From NCBI GenBank assembly GCA_023515745.1, contig JALECJ010000001.1, positions 186,001 through 250,000 of the forward strand: 64,000 bases of DNA, in the 5' to 3' direction. Under the pieces are notes generated by a model. That model was not told where the DNA came from. It worked only from the letters and a program-made list of their open reading frames with translations, and did not search any database. Each line of letters begins with the position of its first letter. Position 1 is the first letter of the stretch. The translations under genes were made by a program, and so were the position numbers. The DNA is from Amoeboaphelidium protococcarum (Eukaryota; Aphelidiomycota; Aphelidea). Shown piece by piece: positions 35,350 to 47,525 of the stretch.

Positions 35350-37047
35350 ATGTAAAGGCGATATCCATGTGGAAGGTATTCAGTGAGAGTCTTTCTCATT
35401 GCAGTCATTATTTATCTTTTATATCTACTATCGCTAGCTGTCATACTCTCTGTATCCGATCGCTCCTCATTATTCTCTTTAATTGGCTCTTATGATTATG
35501 CCATCGATCCTCACCTCATTGATGGTTCCCTCGATGTTCCTCAGTACATTCCATTGCACGTGAGTCGAACCAAGCGAAAGCCTACTGTGGCATTTATCAC
35601 ATACGAAATGTACCCAGTTACTATTCATGGCGGTGGGGCCGGAGTAGTTATCAACGGTTTGGTATTGGATCTGATAAAGAAGGGCCACGATGTTGTGATT
35701 ATCGGAGACTTTGATTAGTAGTTGTTGAGAGATTGGATGGTTCACTTTTACAAGGTGGTGCCTGCTGATTAATAGAAAGGCTAGATTTATATTAGACACG
35801 TTCCATCATTGTTGGAGTAGTATTAAGTGTAGTACAAAGATGTCAATAACTAGGAAGAAAAAGAATATTAATATGGCCCTCAGAGTCTGGTAATTAAAAA
35901 GAGTTCATCAATATTTCTTTTGAAGAGTCGCATGTTTGCCATGGCTACGCATTTGGTTAATAGAGAAATACCTCTCGATATGGTGGAATGCTTTGACTAT
36001 GTAGGTGTGTGTTATGAGCTTCTCCGAGCGCCATTCTCTGAAGAGAACTCGTATCTTCCACAGACGACCACAATTGCTGTCAGAGTCCATGGAACTATTT
36101 AACTGATCGAGAGGGCAGAGAATAAGGAGGTCTCGGTTAATCCACCTTCAGAGCGGAGTATAATGTACGTGATGGAGCATTTTACCATGAGCGCTGCTGA
36201 TTTAGTTATAGTGTAGACTGAGTTCTTCAGGAAGAGGATATCCAAGAATTACAATTTCGATCATAAAGAGATTGTACTTGGTCGTGCTCCTATGGAGGCC
36301 ATCTTGAAATATGTTGATGATGCAGATCGAGAAGTTAAGTTTTTGGAGAAATAATAATCCACTTCTCAGTTGATCCCATCTGATTAATTCTTTGGTAGAA
36401 AGGTATTTTTAATCTATGGTAGATTTCAACTCGTAAAGGGATTGGAATGTATAGTTGAAGCGGCCAAGTAGCTTGTATCCCAAGTACCTGAAGTGTTATT
36501 TCTATTTGTTGGGCCTGATGTGTGGTCTCCAGATTTGAATATGTTGACTAGTAAGTACATAGAGTCCAAGGTACCCGAGTCGATGAAGGATAATTTTGAG
36601 ATTAGACCGCAGCCGATTAATCGAACAGAGCTGGTTAAATTGACGCGTTCAGTGCATGTTGCCATATTTGCCTCCCAGTTTGAATCGCTTAATCTGGCCG
36701 TTCATGAAGTTGCTCGTTTACGTGTCCCTCTAGTTCTCAGTTCTATTCCAGCTTTTGTAGAGTATTTCAAGGATTCACCTCAAGTATGGTTCTTTGAGAC
36801 TGGAAGCCCCGAGTCCCTTCACCGTGTTCTCTATCGTACTGTGAGAGAAACAGAGTCCATGTAGAGGATTGCCGCTATTCGCAAAGGTTTGAGTCTCACC
36901 AAGTATGAAGATGCCACTACTCCGTACAGAATGTATGAATATCCTGTAAGTGGAATACGGCGGCGGAACCGTGAAGTGTGTCATAGTTTGAGTGAGGCTA
37001 TTCTGAACGGTGAGCGGTACATTAACGCTAGAAATCCACTGTTGTGA
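35350..37047 (+). CDS. Membrane-anchored GT-B glycosyltransferase (glycogen-synthase-like/GT4 fold)
   Basis: 565 residues from ATG 35350. The N-terminal basic MQRRYPCGRYSVR plus a hydrophobic segment (about 14-35) form a type II signal anchor, placing the enzyme in the ER/Golgi lumen. The N-domain begins TVAFITYEMYPVTIHGGGAG, the sugar-nucleotide transferase pattern with the Gly-rich loop of glycogen/starch synthases. The C-domain has FLIYGRFQLVKGLECIVEA and the E-x7-E motif ESLNLAVHE (Glu445, Glu453). The donor and acceptor cannot be read. The membrane anchor argues for glycoprotein or polysaccharide synthesis rather than cytosolic glycogen. Confidence 0.8.
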
Positions 37048-37310
37048 TGCTTCATCAGTCCCACAATAATAGTGAATTTGATGATTTAATGCATTTTAAG
37101 TCTACACGTTTGGTTAATGGCGGCTCAAGTTTTCATGAATTTTACGCTCTCTCTCTATCTCTCTCTATCATCATCTATAGATGTATTTCTTACAGCCTTC
37201 CTAGTTTACGCTGCATTGATAAACCATGACGCGATCGCTATCATAGTTTCTCATCTTCGCCGCTCTGTTTTGTCTCTCGATGGACTTTTCGCTTCCGATT
37301 TGTTCAGACG

Positions 37311-38894
37311 ATGAGCGCGTGCATCGTCGCACGGATCACGTCTTTCACACAATTAATCTTGATGTTTAGCTTTTATCGCTCGCTGAGGAGTAAGAACGCA
37401 TTGAATAAGAAGAAAATGTTGCGCCATCTGGGAAAGAGATGTATGTAGAGTGCCGCTTTTTAGTAGCAGCAGAAGCGATAAGTGCAACAAGTGAAGAGCA
37501 TCGATACATGGAACAAGGAACTCAATACGTCACTGAAAGAAGCTGATCCGGAGATTTATGCATTCATTGAGCAGGAGAAGGAGCGTCAATGGACCGGTCT
37601 GGAACTTATTGCCTCCGAAAACTTCACCTCTAGATCCGTGATGGAAGTTAATGGCTCCTGTCTGACTAATAAGTACTCTGAAGGATTACCGTATGCCCGC
37701 TACTACGGCGGTAATGAAATAATTGACCAGATTGAGATTCTGTGTTAGGAGCGCGCACTGAAGGCATTCAACTTGGATCCCAAGGTATGGGGCGTTAATG
37801 TGCAGCCATACTCTGGATCGCCTGCTAATTTCGCTGTATACACTGCTCTGTTACAGCCTCATGATCGCATTATGGGTCTCGATCTCCCGTCTGGCGGTCA
37901 CTTGACTCATGGTTACCAGACTGCGAAAAAGAAGATTAGTGCCACTTCCATATTTTTTGAGTCTATGCCGTACCAGGTGGATATGAAGACTGGTTGGATT
38001 GATTATGATCAGTTGGAGAAGAATGCCCTCCTCTTCCGTCCAAAGCTGTTGATTTCTGGTACTTCATCTTATCCGCGGGAGTTGGATTTTGAGCGATTTA
38101 GAAAGATTGCCGACCAGAATGGATCTTACTTGATGTGTGATATGGCTCACATCTCTGGTCTAGTGGCCGGCTAAGCTGTATAGAATAATCCTTTCGATTT
38201 CTGTGATGTAGTGACCACCACGACTCATAAGACTTTACGTGGTCCCCGTGCTGGTCTTATCTTTTTCAGGAAGGTTGGACGTGATGGTAAGACGCCAACT
38301 GATTTTGAGAATAAGATCAATAATGCCGTATTCCCTGGACTGCAGGGTGGTCCTCATAATAATACAGTGGCAGCGATCGCCACGGCTATGAAGTATGCTG
38401 CGTCAGATGAATTCAAGTAGTATGCCAAGCAGGTGCGTAAGAATGCTCAGGCTCTGGCTGAGGCGCTGAAGTCTCGCGGTTATAAACTGGTGACTGATGG
38501 AACTGATAATCACATTGTGCTGTGGGATCTGCGTCCTCAGGGATTAACGGGTAGTAAGTTGGAGAAGGTTTGTGATCAGTTGCACATCACAATCAACAAG
38601 AATTCGGTGCATGGCGATGTTAGTGCAATGAGTCCAGGTGGCGTGAGATTGGGCAGCTCTGCTCTGACGTCTCGCTCCTTCAATGAAGAGGATTTCTAAC
38701 AGGTGGCCACGTATTTGGATCGCGCTTTGAAAGTGGCTTTGAACATTTAGAAGAATTCCAAGTCCAAGATGATGAAAGATTTCGTAGTGTCTCTGGATAA
38801 TGCACTGCCAGAATTAAAGAAGTTGAAGGGTGAAGTCTCTCACTTCGCACGCCAATTCCCAATGCCTGGCTTTGATGTTGATCATCTTCAGTGA
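37311..38894 (+). CDS. SHMT: Serine hydroxymethyltransferase, probably mitochondrial
   Basis: 527 residues, no intron. SHMT transfers the serine hydroxymethyl group to tetrahydrofolate, giving glycine. Diagnostic parts: [70 protein letters not shown], the PLP lysine loop [14 protein letters not shown] (Lys307) and [17 protein letters not shown]. The first 70 residues are basic and Gln-rich with few acids ([20 protein letters not shown] from an internal Met), consistent with a mitochondrial presequence. Either the Met at 37311 or that internal Met could be used. Upstream, 37149-37175 is a CT-rich microsatellite. Confidence 0.96.
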
Positions 38895-39263
38895 TACACA
38901 TTTTGTGATTATGAGTAATGACTAACAGCGTCATCCTCTATATTCTCACTATTTTCACTTAAACAAATGGGATCTTGTAGTTCAACTATGCCATTTTTCA
39001 CAGAACAAATCAAGTAATAAAGTAGCTCTTATTTCATGTCAAATCTGTGTTATTCTCTTGGCGTTCCGTGCAGTTACTCTTGGCGTAGCACAGTTGACAC
39101 CAGGTGATACGTGTGTTCTGCGTGATCAGATCACTAGTTTATCAATTGTCTAGTATTCTAAAGCACCTCGAGCTCCGAATGTATTCATTTAACTAAAATA
39201 TTAAAGTATTCTTAGGGAAGTGGAAATTGGCAATTTTTTCTCGTAATATACTCAATAGGCATT
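38895..39263. promoter_or_regulatory. Upstream region of mucin/EF-hand member 2, with shared TTGGCG element
   Basis: 369 bases. Carries CTTGGCGTAGC at 39079-39089, with the TTGGCG core 184 bases before the ATG. The same core lies at a matching distance upstream of all four family members. A second CTTGGCGTT copy lies about 25 bases before it. Confidence 0.5.
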
Positions 39264-40445
39264 ATGTTAATATAGCTATCTATTGCGTGTCTGTTCATAA
39301 GCTCTGCTACGGTTTTATCAGAGCCGAAGCCCTCAGATGATGCGCCAATCAAGTGGTTGCAATCATTTACATCTATTAGCGCGCCATGCACTACCAGAGC
39401 GACTCCTCTAACTGTCAAAATATTGTCTACAAGCTGTCCATCTATTTCTTCTACCTAAAATTGCTCATCTTGTACGCGCGGTCAGGGTTCGACATCCACG
39501 ACATCTTCTACTGCCTCGTCTGTTATAACAACTACTGCGATGCCATAGGCATCATGTACAATGTCCTCGACCGTAACAACCACAACGACGTCCTCTAAGT
39601 AGTTGTGTAGCAGTCCAACGCCTGATGTTCCAATGACTCGTCCTCCTATAAGACCGCCTCCTCAGGTCCCGCCGTATCCTGGTCCTCCAGAAAATCCTCC
39701 ACCAACGCGTCCTCCTCCGCCACCGCCCGCACCTGAAAGCCCTCCTCCACCTGATGGCTCGGAACCTCTTCCTCCTGCACCAAGACCTCTTCCGGGTACT
39801 CCAAAACCACCTTCTCCAAAACCTCCATCTTTGAGAAGAAGATCAAAGTAAAATGGCAGAGGCAGAGGAGGTGGATGTGGAAGTGAGAGTCCACTTGTAT
39901 TTGATATGAATAGGGATGGAGTTGTTTCTGCCTCGAAAAACACCGGTATCTCAACGGATCCCTCAAATCCAAATTAACAAGATGGAGGTGCCGTAGGTGG
40001 CGATAAAATGCTTGCAATGTCCGATTTAAATGGCAATGGTGTGGTGGACATTCAAGAAGTGTTTGGTGATCATACACTGAGTCCATTTACTAAGAAGCCA
40101 TACCACGCGGCTAATGGTTTTGACGCATTATACATGCTGGCTTTGGAAATGCAATCTATTCCAAAATGTAAATTCTAGTTAGTAAAGAAGGACCATAACA
40201 GTGTTCTGGTATCTTTAATTTTTATGAGAAAGTGTCTAAATCTGCATAATGTTCAGCTTGGCTTTATTAGCGACACTAACATTAGCAACCTGGAAGAACT
40301 GGGTGATGTTGATCAAGTTGATGTGACTGATTATGTCAATACTCCGCAGGATGTTAGGGATGGAGTTTTACATGGTTAAAAGGGATCCTTCTACTCTTAA
40401 GATGGAACCCAATGGAAGGTTGATGATGTATGGTTCAGGAAATGA
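39264..40445 (+). CDS. Secreted Pro-rich EF-hand-like protein, family member 2
   Basis: 393 residues. Signal peptide (IQLSIACLFISSATVLS), then a short Ser/Thr stalk sharing TPLTVKILSTSC with member 4. A Pro-rich hinge (about 120-195, RPPPPPPAPESPPPPDGSE) is followed by the C-terminal domain with calcium-loop-like FDMNRDGVVS and SDLNGNGVVDIQEVFGDH, then TLSPFTKKPYHAANGFDALY, EELGDVDQVDVTDYVNTP and terminal KVDDVWFRK. This is the shortest family member because its stalk is reduced. Two C-terminal stretches that differ from the other copies (LIFMRKCLN) are substitutions, not frame breaks. Confidence 0.85.
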
Positions 40446-40706
40446 GATGCATGAAATTTTGTTTACATTTATTTTATGAAGTATTGAACTGCATTATTCT
40501 TCGCCAATTTGATCAGTGAATTAAAGGAAGCTTTGTTAATCAGTGAATGTTACACAGATCTTGCGAATCAATTTCCCACGCAAATAGGTGGTAAAATATT
40601 CAGCTTAACAGCTTACTCAAAATTCTCCTAATTCAACATTTAACATAAGGCCATAATTCATATATATATATTGTAAAATCATAAATCTTACACAAAACTA
40701 ATACAC

Positions 40707-43700
40707 TCAGACAGCTTGCTTCTAGGAATCAGCTCTAGCCTTGACCAATTATATTCCCCCTCTACCTCTACCTGCTCCAACTGCTCCCCCTCTACCACCT
40801 CTTTGAGCAGGTACAAACTTACCACCACTTCTCTACTGAGTTGGAGAACCGCCGTGGCTATAACGCACATGAGCACTAGAAGATTTATCCTTGACGCCAG
40901 CAGCAGCAGAGGCCGGATGTTCAACAAATCTAGTATCGCTTTCATCCACCTAAAACACTATGGCTTACAGAGGATACTACCAAGAATCCTGAAAACGGCC
41001 ATAATCCTTAATAAGAGCACCACTTTCCAATCTCTTCATACCGCGGAGTACACAAACGGTCACGATGCAATTCACACCGCCCAAAATACATGCCTACTTG
41101 GCGCTGTACTAATCTTCCAATTAAGCACCGCGTCTCTCCCACCTCAATATATCGTGTTGATCATGAGGCGTACGCTTCACATCCTTTGGCTTCAACTTCT
41201 AATTCTAATCCAATGGCTACACAAAATAATGCGCAGGCTTCTCCTCAGCAAAAGTCCATTCTGCAACACTATCACTAACACCAACCACGACACCTTCAAT
41301 CAAGAATGGCCAGTCCACCTGGACACGCTTACCCAAATACGTATGAGCAATCTGTTCATGCGTCAGATGATCATCCAAAGCTGAATTGATTCTCACCACA
41401 ACACTCTCGTCCTTGCTTGGATACTAAAATACCTTTACACCATGCACGGCAACAAAATGGCTAAAATCTAGTGTATACAGAGATGGAAATCCCGCCATCA
41501 GATCCGCGCCCAGCTTCACACCATCCAACAAACCGTGGATAAGCATACTTTCGTGCTGCACCGTTGGCAGGTTAAACACCTCCTCCACTACTTTATTCCA
41601 AGTCAAAGCGGGAAACATCTAGTACCTGCTCTCATATTTACCCGGCGGATCTTTAGATTCATCGAAGCGGTACTGATACGTTACACCCATACTATTGCGC
41701 CTCACCTCATCTGGCTTCAAGTGACTCTCCTTACTCTTCATAGCCTGCTGCAATCGCTTCTCATCCACAAATGGAATCTTCACTACAGCTTCCCAGTCAT
41801 TTTTCTTTCCATTCAGATCAGTCTCAAATTCATCTGGATAAAAATCAATAATAGGACTATCAGCAGACAGCACTAAATCTCGATACGCTTCAGGAAGTAG
41901 TTTAACACTCCGGGCTGGCAGTACTCCCATTAGCTACTCAAATGGCTGGAATGGTGCCCCAAGTTCCAGCTGAGGAACAGCATCAATAGCCTCCTATATA
42001 TTAGGGACAAGATCACTGATCATCGGTGCATAATGATACGGGTAGAACCATCCCCAGCTGGGCACACCATAATAGTAATAGTGCATAATCCACTGCAATC
42101 CCTGGATGTAGCTTCCTCTCAAAGCTTTCATTTACTCATTGTTATTGATATCAATCTGCATTTTACCTTTATAGTAATCACTCTTCACAGACTGGAACAT
42201 GTCATGTATCATCTTGTCTCGATTCACAGATTATTACGACATTTTCTAGTCCGGAGCCTGGTATACTTGCTCATACTTTTTAATCACTCTCAGTCTGGCG
42301 AGGTACCCCTCCTCATCATCTTCACTATCACTTTCATCCTCATTAACTGCAGTCTATATAGCGCCATCACCATTACTACCACTTTTAACTCCGATGTAAT
42401 CAACCAAAACTGGCTTTAATTTAGCGCTGATGATCAAAACATCTTCATCCTCGTCACTATCATCCTAGTCACCAGATCCATTTACAGAATCTTATTACGA
42501 TTGTTCACTGATAACCAACTTGTCAATAATGCGACTGTCCACGACATTACTATTATAGCAATAGAAATTCAAATCTCGAGCCAGTAGAGTAACAAACTTT
42601 CTATCAAAATTATTCAAATCTCTCAACACAAGATCCTAAGACTGGCCATTACTCTTCACCATATTCTTGATCCTTTCAAATAGCTCCTGCTGAGATGGAC
42701 TGAGAACTTTAATCACTCTACCAGATCTGGAATCCACACCGCTATTACTGAACAGATCACCATTGGCCTCTTCAAATATCTCACGCTCCTTATACGCCAA
42801 CTGAGTCAGCAGAACCTCCAAATTCTTCAAATTAATCTTTCCATCTTCATTTAGGTAGCCATCCAGAGTCGGCAGCACAATCTTATACAAATTAAACATA
42901 AACTTGAGAGCGCCATGATTGATGTGCATATTAGGTAGATGAGGAATGAAATCATTGCCCACAAACAAAGCCATCAGTACAAAGTCATCTATAATCTTCT
43001 CAATACTATACTCAAATGGTAGCTTATTCTTAAGAGAAGAGAATTCCAGGTCCAGATACTCACGAAGCAGAGATAGGTGCAAAAGATAAAAGTTTTGAGA
43101 TGATGGATTACTGACAATATTCTTCTTCTATCTCGACTGACCACCGAATACCACCTCCTCTCTAAGTAAGCAAAAGTGAGGATCATGTGTCACCAAGCCA
43201 AGCATAATTAAGTCTGCATCCAGACCATAAATGACGTGACGAGTATTAGGATCGTAATCAGGCTGACTCCTAGCCAATCTAATGTACTCCATAATCTTGT
43301 GCTCTCCTTCACCCGGGACATCACTACTACTAAGCACTATATTACAACGTCTCCACTGAGGATCTGCGTTCATCTTCTTGTGAACGAAATATCTCAATTG
43401 GTCACTCAACTTGTCCATGAAGGCAGTACCAGGTGTGATACAGTTGGAATCGAAAGCTTCCTACTCTGGCAGTACTTCACCTTTAGCGATCGCCTTCTTA
43501 ATAGCAATCGCCGCATCCTAAGCAGTTCTAAATCGTCTCGATCTCTACTAGTTAATCTTTGCTCGAGGAGCAACGCCATCTAGAGCCATAAAGAACAACT
43601 TTTATGGGCGTATCTTTTCAAATATGTGTTCAATATACGAGAACACAGCCTTCATAATCTCCTCTTCACTAATTCTATAATGCACATCATCATTATTACC

Positions 43701-43835
43701 ATGCGAGCAATTGTGAATAATACCATTCATATCCAGGTACAAATTATCAAATTCCGGAATCTTGTTCTACTCCACCAGCTGACTGCACATTGGATAACGC
43801 TCAGAGAGCCATCTAAAGAATTTTGGAACTCCCAT
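40707..43835 (-). CDS. XRN1: 5'-3' exoribonuclease XRN1
   Basis: 1042 residues in one exon. XRN1 degrades decapped mRNA in the cytoplasm. The N-terminus [68 protein letters not shown] and [14 protein letters not shown] is the XRN1 rather than XRN2 form (no XRN2-type insertion or CCHC knuckle). [20 protein letters not shown] and [12 protein letters not shown] complete the catalytic core. A later [14 protein letters not shown] block and a D1-like region follow. The tail ends with RGG-type repeats ([16 protein letters not shown]) that may bind RNA. It is shorter than animal XRN1 (about 1700), lacking the long C-terminal scaffold. TAG-TAG encodes the invariant QQ. Confidence 0.95.
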
Positions 43836-44737
43836 ATTTATTTTTTCTTTAATACTTTAAAATTTAAAACTATGCTCTAGTTAAAAAAGACTTTAGAATT
43901 AATCTAATATACTCTGCTCGAAAGAACGTTCTGTATCAGATTTTAAAGATGACGATTGACAATTCTTCAAGCAGACAAGAGGAAGAAGAGGTGAGAGGCC
44001 CGAGAGAGAGAGCAAGAGAGCGAGAGAATATGGCGTTCTCACACGGACTGAAAGAACTGGTCTGAGCTTTCGCATGAAGTAAAAATTGTAAGGGCAGGAA
44101 GGTATAGAGCTTTAAGGAAGGCGCGCATTGGTTTAAGAACGGATCGATGTTAGGTAGTATCACGGTGAACAACTAAAAATAATTCTTAGTGCCCGCGTTA
44201 CAGAACTATTAGAATACTGATATGTTATCAAATCGACATCCATCAACGTTGTACATTCTAAATGCAGTAGCTAAAACTTCTTGACTGTTTAGATCAGTAC
44301 CGGATTGATGTAAGGTTTTAAAGGCTCCCCATTCAATTTCAAATCACTGACACCCCTTTTCATCTTAGCATACTGTACAGTATATCGGGGACTATTAATG
44401 TGGTATCTTGTACGTGTATTTAATTGGCAAAAATCAGCTTATTCTACTATGGTTAATCTCAATGCAGGAATACTGTAGTGTAAAAAATCTACAAGACAGG
44501 GCCGACCGGCAAACACAATGCTTAAATGTTCGTGACGTGTTGGTGATTATAAATGAATCATGGTTGGTATAAGTAGCCTTATTCTGGCATCTTTTTTCTC
44601 TTCTACAAAATGTGAAAGAAATATTGATGTGATTAGCGTGAATTATGAGTGAACACAGCGTCTACATCTTCTGCATTAGCCCCTTGAGACAGTTTAACAA
44701 TATGGCCGTAATTTACCTATGAAGGACGGTAACTTTG
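43836..44737. other. Gene-poor stretch with GA microsatellite
   Basis: 902 bases with no convincing gene. A short plus-strand frame near 43949-44063 translates a GA repeat (gagagagagagcaagagagcgagag at about 44010-44035) and ends at TGA. The promoter of XRN1 should lie at the left end. I see no other structure. Confidence 0.45.
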
Positions 44738-45266
44738 ATGATTTATCAATGGTCTACAATAAGCCAGTATTAGAAGCCTGAAGTGCTAGAGAGGCAACCG
44801 CAGAGGTTGCTACTAGCCCCGGTGCATGCTGACAGAAGATTGAAATTCGACCAAATGGTACAAAGATAGCATGACGCGTTAATGGCAACCATTAAAGCTC
44901 AATTGGCAGATTTAATTGCATTACACAGATCTGGTCTGGCTAATTTTCCGTCAAGATTCAGTATGTCACGTATTGTAGCTGTTTTCATGGTAAATTTAGA
45001 TAAATACGCGTGTAAACTCAATGGTAAAATGAAGTGGGCACGTATTATGGATATGCTGCGTATCTATCACGATAATTATAAACGCCTTCGTAAAACTGGT
45101 TGAAGAGAGATCTGCAGATTCGCTGTACAAAGGTAACTTGTTGAATCTACCACTAGTTGTTCTATTTAATGCCAAAGAGTTCAACAATTTGGTATTTCAC
45201 TCTGCACAAGACATTCGCAGTGAAAATTAAATAAGTTAATTAAGTAACGTTAGTTTTCCATCATGA
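44738..45266 (+). pseudogene. Unknown ORF interrupted by an apparent +1 frameshift
   Basis: The first frame encodes 121 residues from ATG 44738 to TGA 45101-45103 (basic, helical: FDQMVQRQHDALMATIKAQL ... MDMLRIYHDNYKRLRKTG). The +1 frame, open from about 45040, continues with plausible protein sequence (LVEERSADSLYKGNLLNLPL, VVLFNAKEFNN) to TGA 45264. The switch would be at cgt-aaa-act-ggt-tga, next to AAAA. Explanations: a real indel (pseudogene), a sequencing error in the homopolymer, programmed +1 frameshifting, or an unseen intron. No family recognised. The upstream limit is also open. Confidence 0.4.
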
Positions 45267-45499
45267 CTTTTATCGTTGTTTCAGCCTACTTATTTGAACA
45301 AGTCGCGTCGTGTCAGGATCGAACGGTAGTATAGTTATTGCAAAATTTTAAAAATTGAGAAAAGATAGTACATAGCAATTACATCTATAGCGTCAATCAT
45401 TAACTTCTCATCGAAAATAGTGCACTTGCGTATATTGAGAAAAGTGGCGGGATGCGCAAGTATTATAGTCTCCTATCAATTCCGACTACCGTCTGTTCT

Positions 45500-46893
45500 T
45501 CATTCCAGATGCTGCCCTGTGCGGTCTGTAGTAGCTGGAGTTGATTGGGGCTTGTCAAAATTTGCGAGATCGTGCATCGATACGTTATCCTGGCTGTTCT
45601 TACCATTCTACTTTAGATTGTTAGCTACGGCATTCTAAGCAGACTCCACCTTCTATTTCACCAGTGAAGTATTACTCTTCTTAGCCATCGAGTTATCCGC
45701 TGACATCAAGAGTCCCTTCTTCTGATAATCAAATACGGTAAACTTCTTCTCCATGATTTGCAGCTGAGTAGCAATCTCACCAGTCTCGCCGCCTGGCATT
45801 TTACTGTAATCCTTAACGTTAGCCCGCTTCTTAACTCGGAGTGGATTCTCTTCCAGAAGCAACTCTTCCAGTTCATGACTGGCATCAAAATTTGCTCTCT
45901 TGGAATCGGGTACATATGGTGGCTTAAACTTTTTCTACTCCATCAGATCCCAATCTATTGGCCCGTGGCCGTTGATCTCCTTGTTGAAGAATGGATGCTG
46001 CTTAAATAATCTGAAATTCTCTTCCCCATGTCCAATCCTCTTGTCAATATCTCGATCTAGCAGTGATTTCAATAAGTCCAGACACTCCTTACCTACATTT
46101 GCCTCTGCATTGTTAGGGAATTGCACAACATCATGCAGAATGGCGTGTGTCAGAGCATCATTAGACTTGCCCCGGAAAGGCCGCTTTCCAAACAACAATT
46201 CATACATCACCACACCGAGAGACCACCAATCTGGACTAGCGAAATAGCCCTTCTTACCCACAACTTCAGGTGCCATATAAGCCATACTGCCAGCCACAGA
46301 TTTGAGCATTGTGTTCTCATTATACCTCACAGCAATGTTGAAATCAGTCAAGTGACAATGGCCCAATTCATCTAGCAACACATTATCCGGCTTAATATCT
46401 CTGTGCACAATACGCTTACTGTGCAAATGATTAATACCCAGGCCCACCTCTGCAACAAAGAAGCGCACCACCTCCTCCTTCATAGATCCGGCACGGTCAA
46501 GATGGAATCGCAAATCACCGCCCAACATCAGATCAAGCACCATAAACAGATTCTCATCATCCTGAAACGCATAGCGAAGATTAACCACGAACGGATACTC
46601 AATATCCTCAAGAAGTCTTCTCTCTTGTATTACATTGTTAACAGCCTTCATCTTTATGCATTTCATCTTGTTGATGTACTTGAGAGCGTAAATCTTCTTA
46701 TCATTCTTTTTCTACACTATCCGCACTTTACCAAACGCTCCCTTGCCCACTGATCTCAGAAGCTCAAAGTGTCTCAGATCAACTACATTTATAATTTGAG
46801 TAAGACGTATAGATGTTAAGCATAAAGATCTAAAAGTGTATAGTTACCTTCGCCGTTATAGTCTATAGGTTCCCCACAACAAAAATTACCCAT
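45500..46893 (-). CDS. STK32: STK32/YANK-type AGC kinase, N-myristoylated
   Basis: Exons 46893-46848 and 46782-45500 with a 65-nt intron give 442 residues. The N-terminus MGNFCCGEP is a textbook dual acylation signal: Gly2 myristoylation and Cys5/Cys6 palmitoylation. The kinase domain has FELLRSVGKGAFGKVRIVQK, ALKYINK with the ATP lysine, VHRDIKPDNVLLDELGH and HLTDFNIAV. The DFN in place of DFG is the family trait of STK32 (YANK) kinases. Activation segment MAYMAPEVV is followed by YFASPDWWSLGVVMYEL. A long polar tail follows. Biological role in any organism is poorly known; membrane-associated signalling is expected. The splice restores VDLRHFELL in frame. Confidence 0.92.
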
Positions 46894-47525
46894 TGTTGTT
46901 TTGATTATGTTTTATATCTCTAGAGATGCGAAAGCAGATGAATTTACAAAATGAGACTTTAGCTTAAATCCAAACTATAGCTCTTCAATAATCTCCGCTT
47001 GAAACCGAATCAAAACCTGCGGACAAGACTGTATAAAGGATTTTTTTCTGCAGTAACTATAGAAAAAAGGTGCGGATGGAACGCACTATCTAACTTTGAT
47101 GTTTAGATGTTGATATGGTCCCCGTTGCTATGCATTCCCGTCAAGGATCTATTTGACTTTGGATTCACCCGATCTGAACGGAACGGCCATATACTTCAAC
47201 CGATGAGAAACGAAGGCGTTTTATGGTGCTCAATTGAAGAGACAAGAAAAAGAAAATATAATGGCAACTTCTTTGCAAATGATGAGATTATCTATTATTA
47301 AAACGCCAGAATAGTTTAAGCTGTGACAGGTTAATTCCATTCGACTCTCTCAATGTCGTTTCAAGCGTAAAACGCTGAAAGAAAACGCGCGTCTTCACCG
47401 CTGGCCTGTTCTAAGCCGCAGAGCCTAGTCGTTGACGTCTTATTGAAAGTCGTTCGCTTCGCTTAAACTACACAGCCGCGACAGCAGAAAGTTGTTAATT
47501 GTAGTGGGCCTATAGTAAATCAGGG
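46894..47525. promoter_or_regulatory. Divergent promoter region with an upstream ORF overlapping the ribophorin start
   Basis: 632 bases between STK32 and ribophorin I. A 140-codon plus-strand frame (47107-47529) starts with ATG and its TGA overlaps the ribophorin ATG (ATGA). It resembles no family I know. The last 150 bases are richer in GC and TCG/CGC than their surroundings, as expected near a promoter. Confidence 0.4.

Noticed and set aside
39603-39851. Pro-rich frame as a separate small gene
   Set aside because: It is the hinge of mucin/EF-hand member 2; TAA/TAG on either side are glutamine codons.
40716-41384. Plus-strand 222-codon frame
   Set aside because: Antisense to the C-terminal half of XRN1, which is unambiguous.
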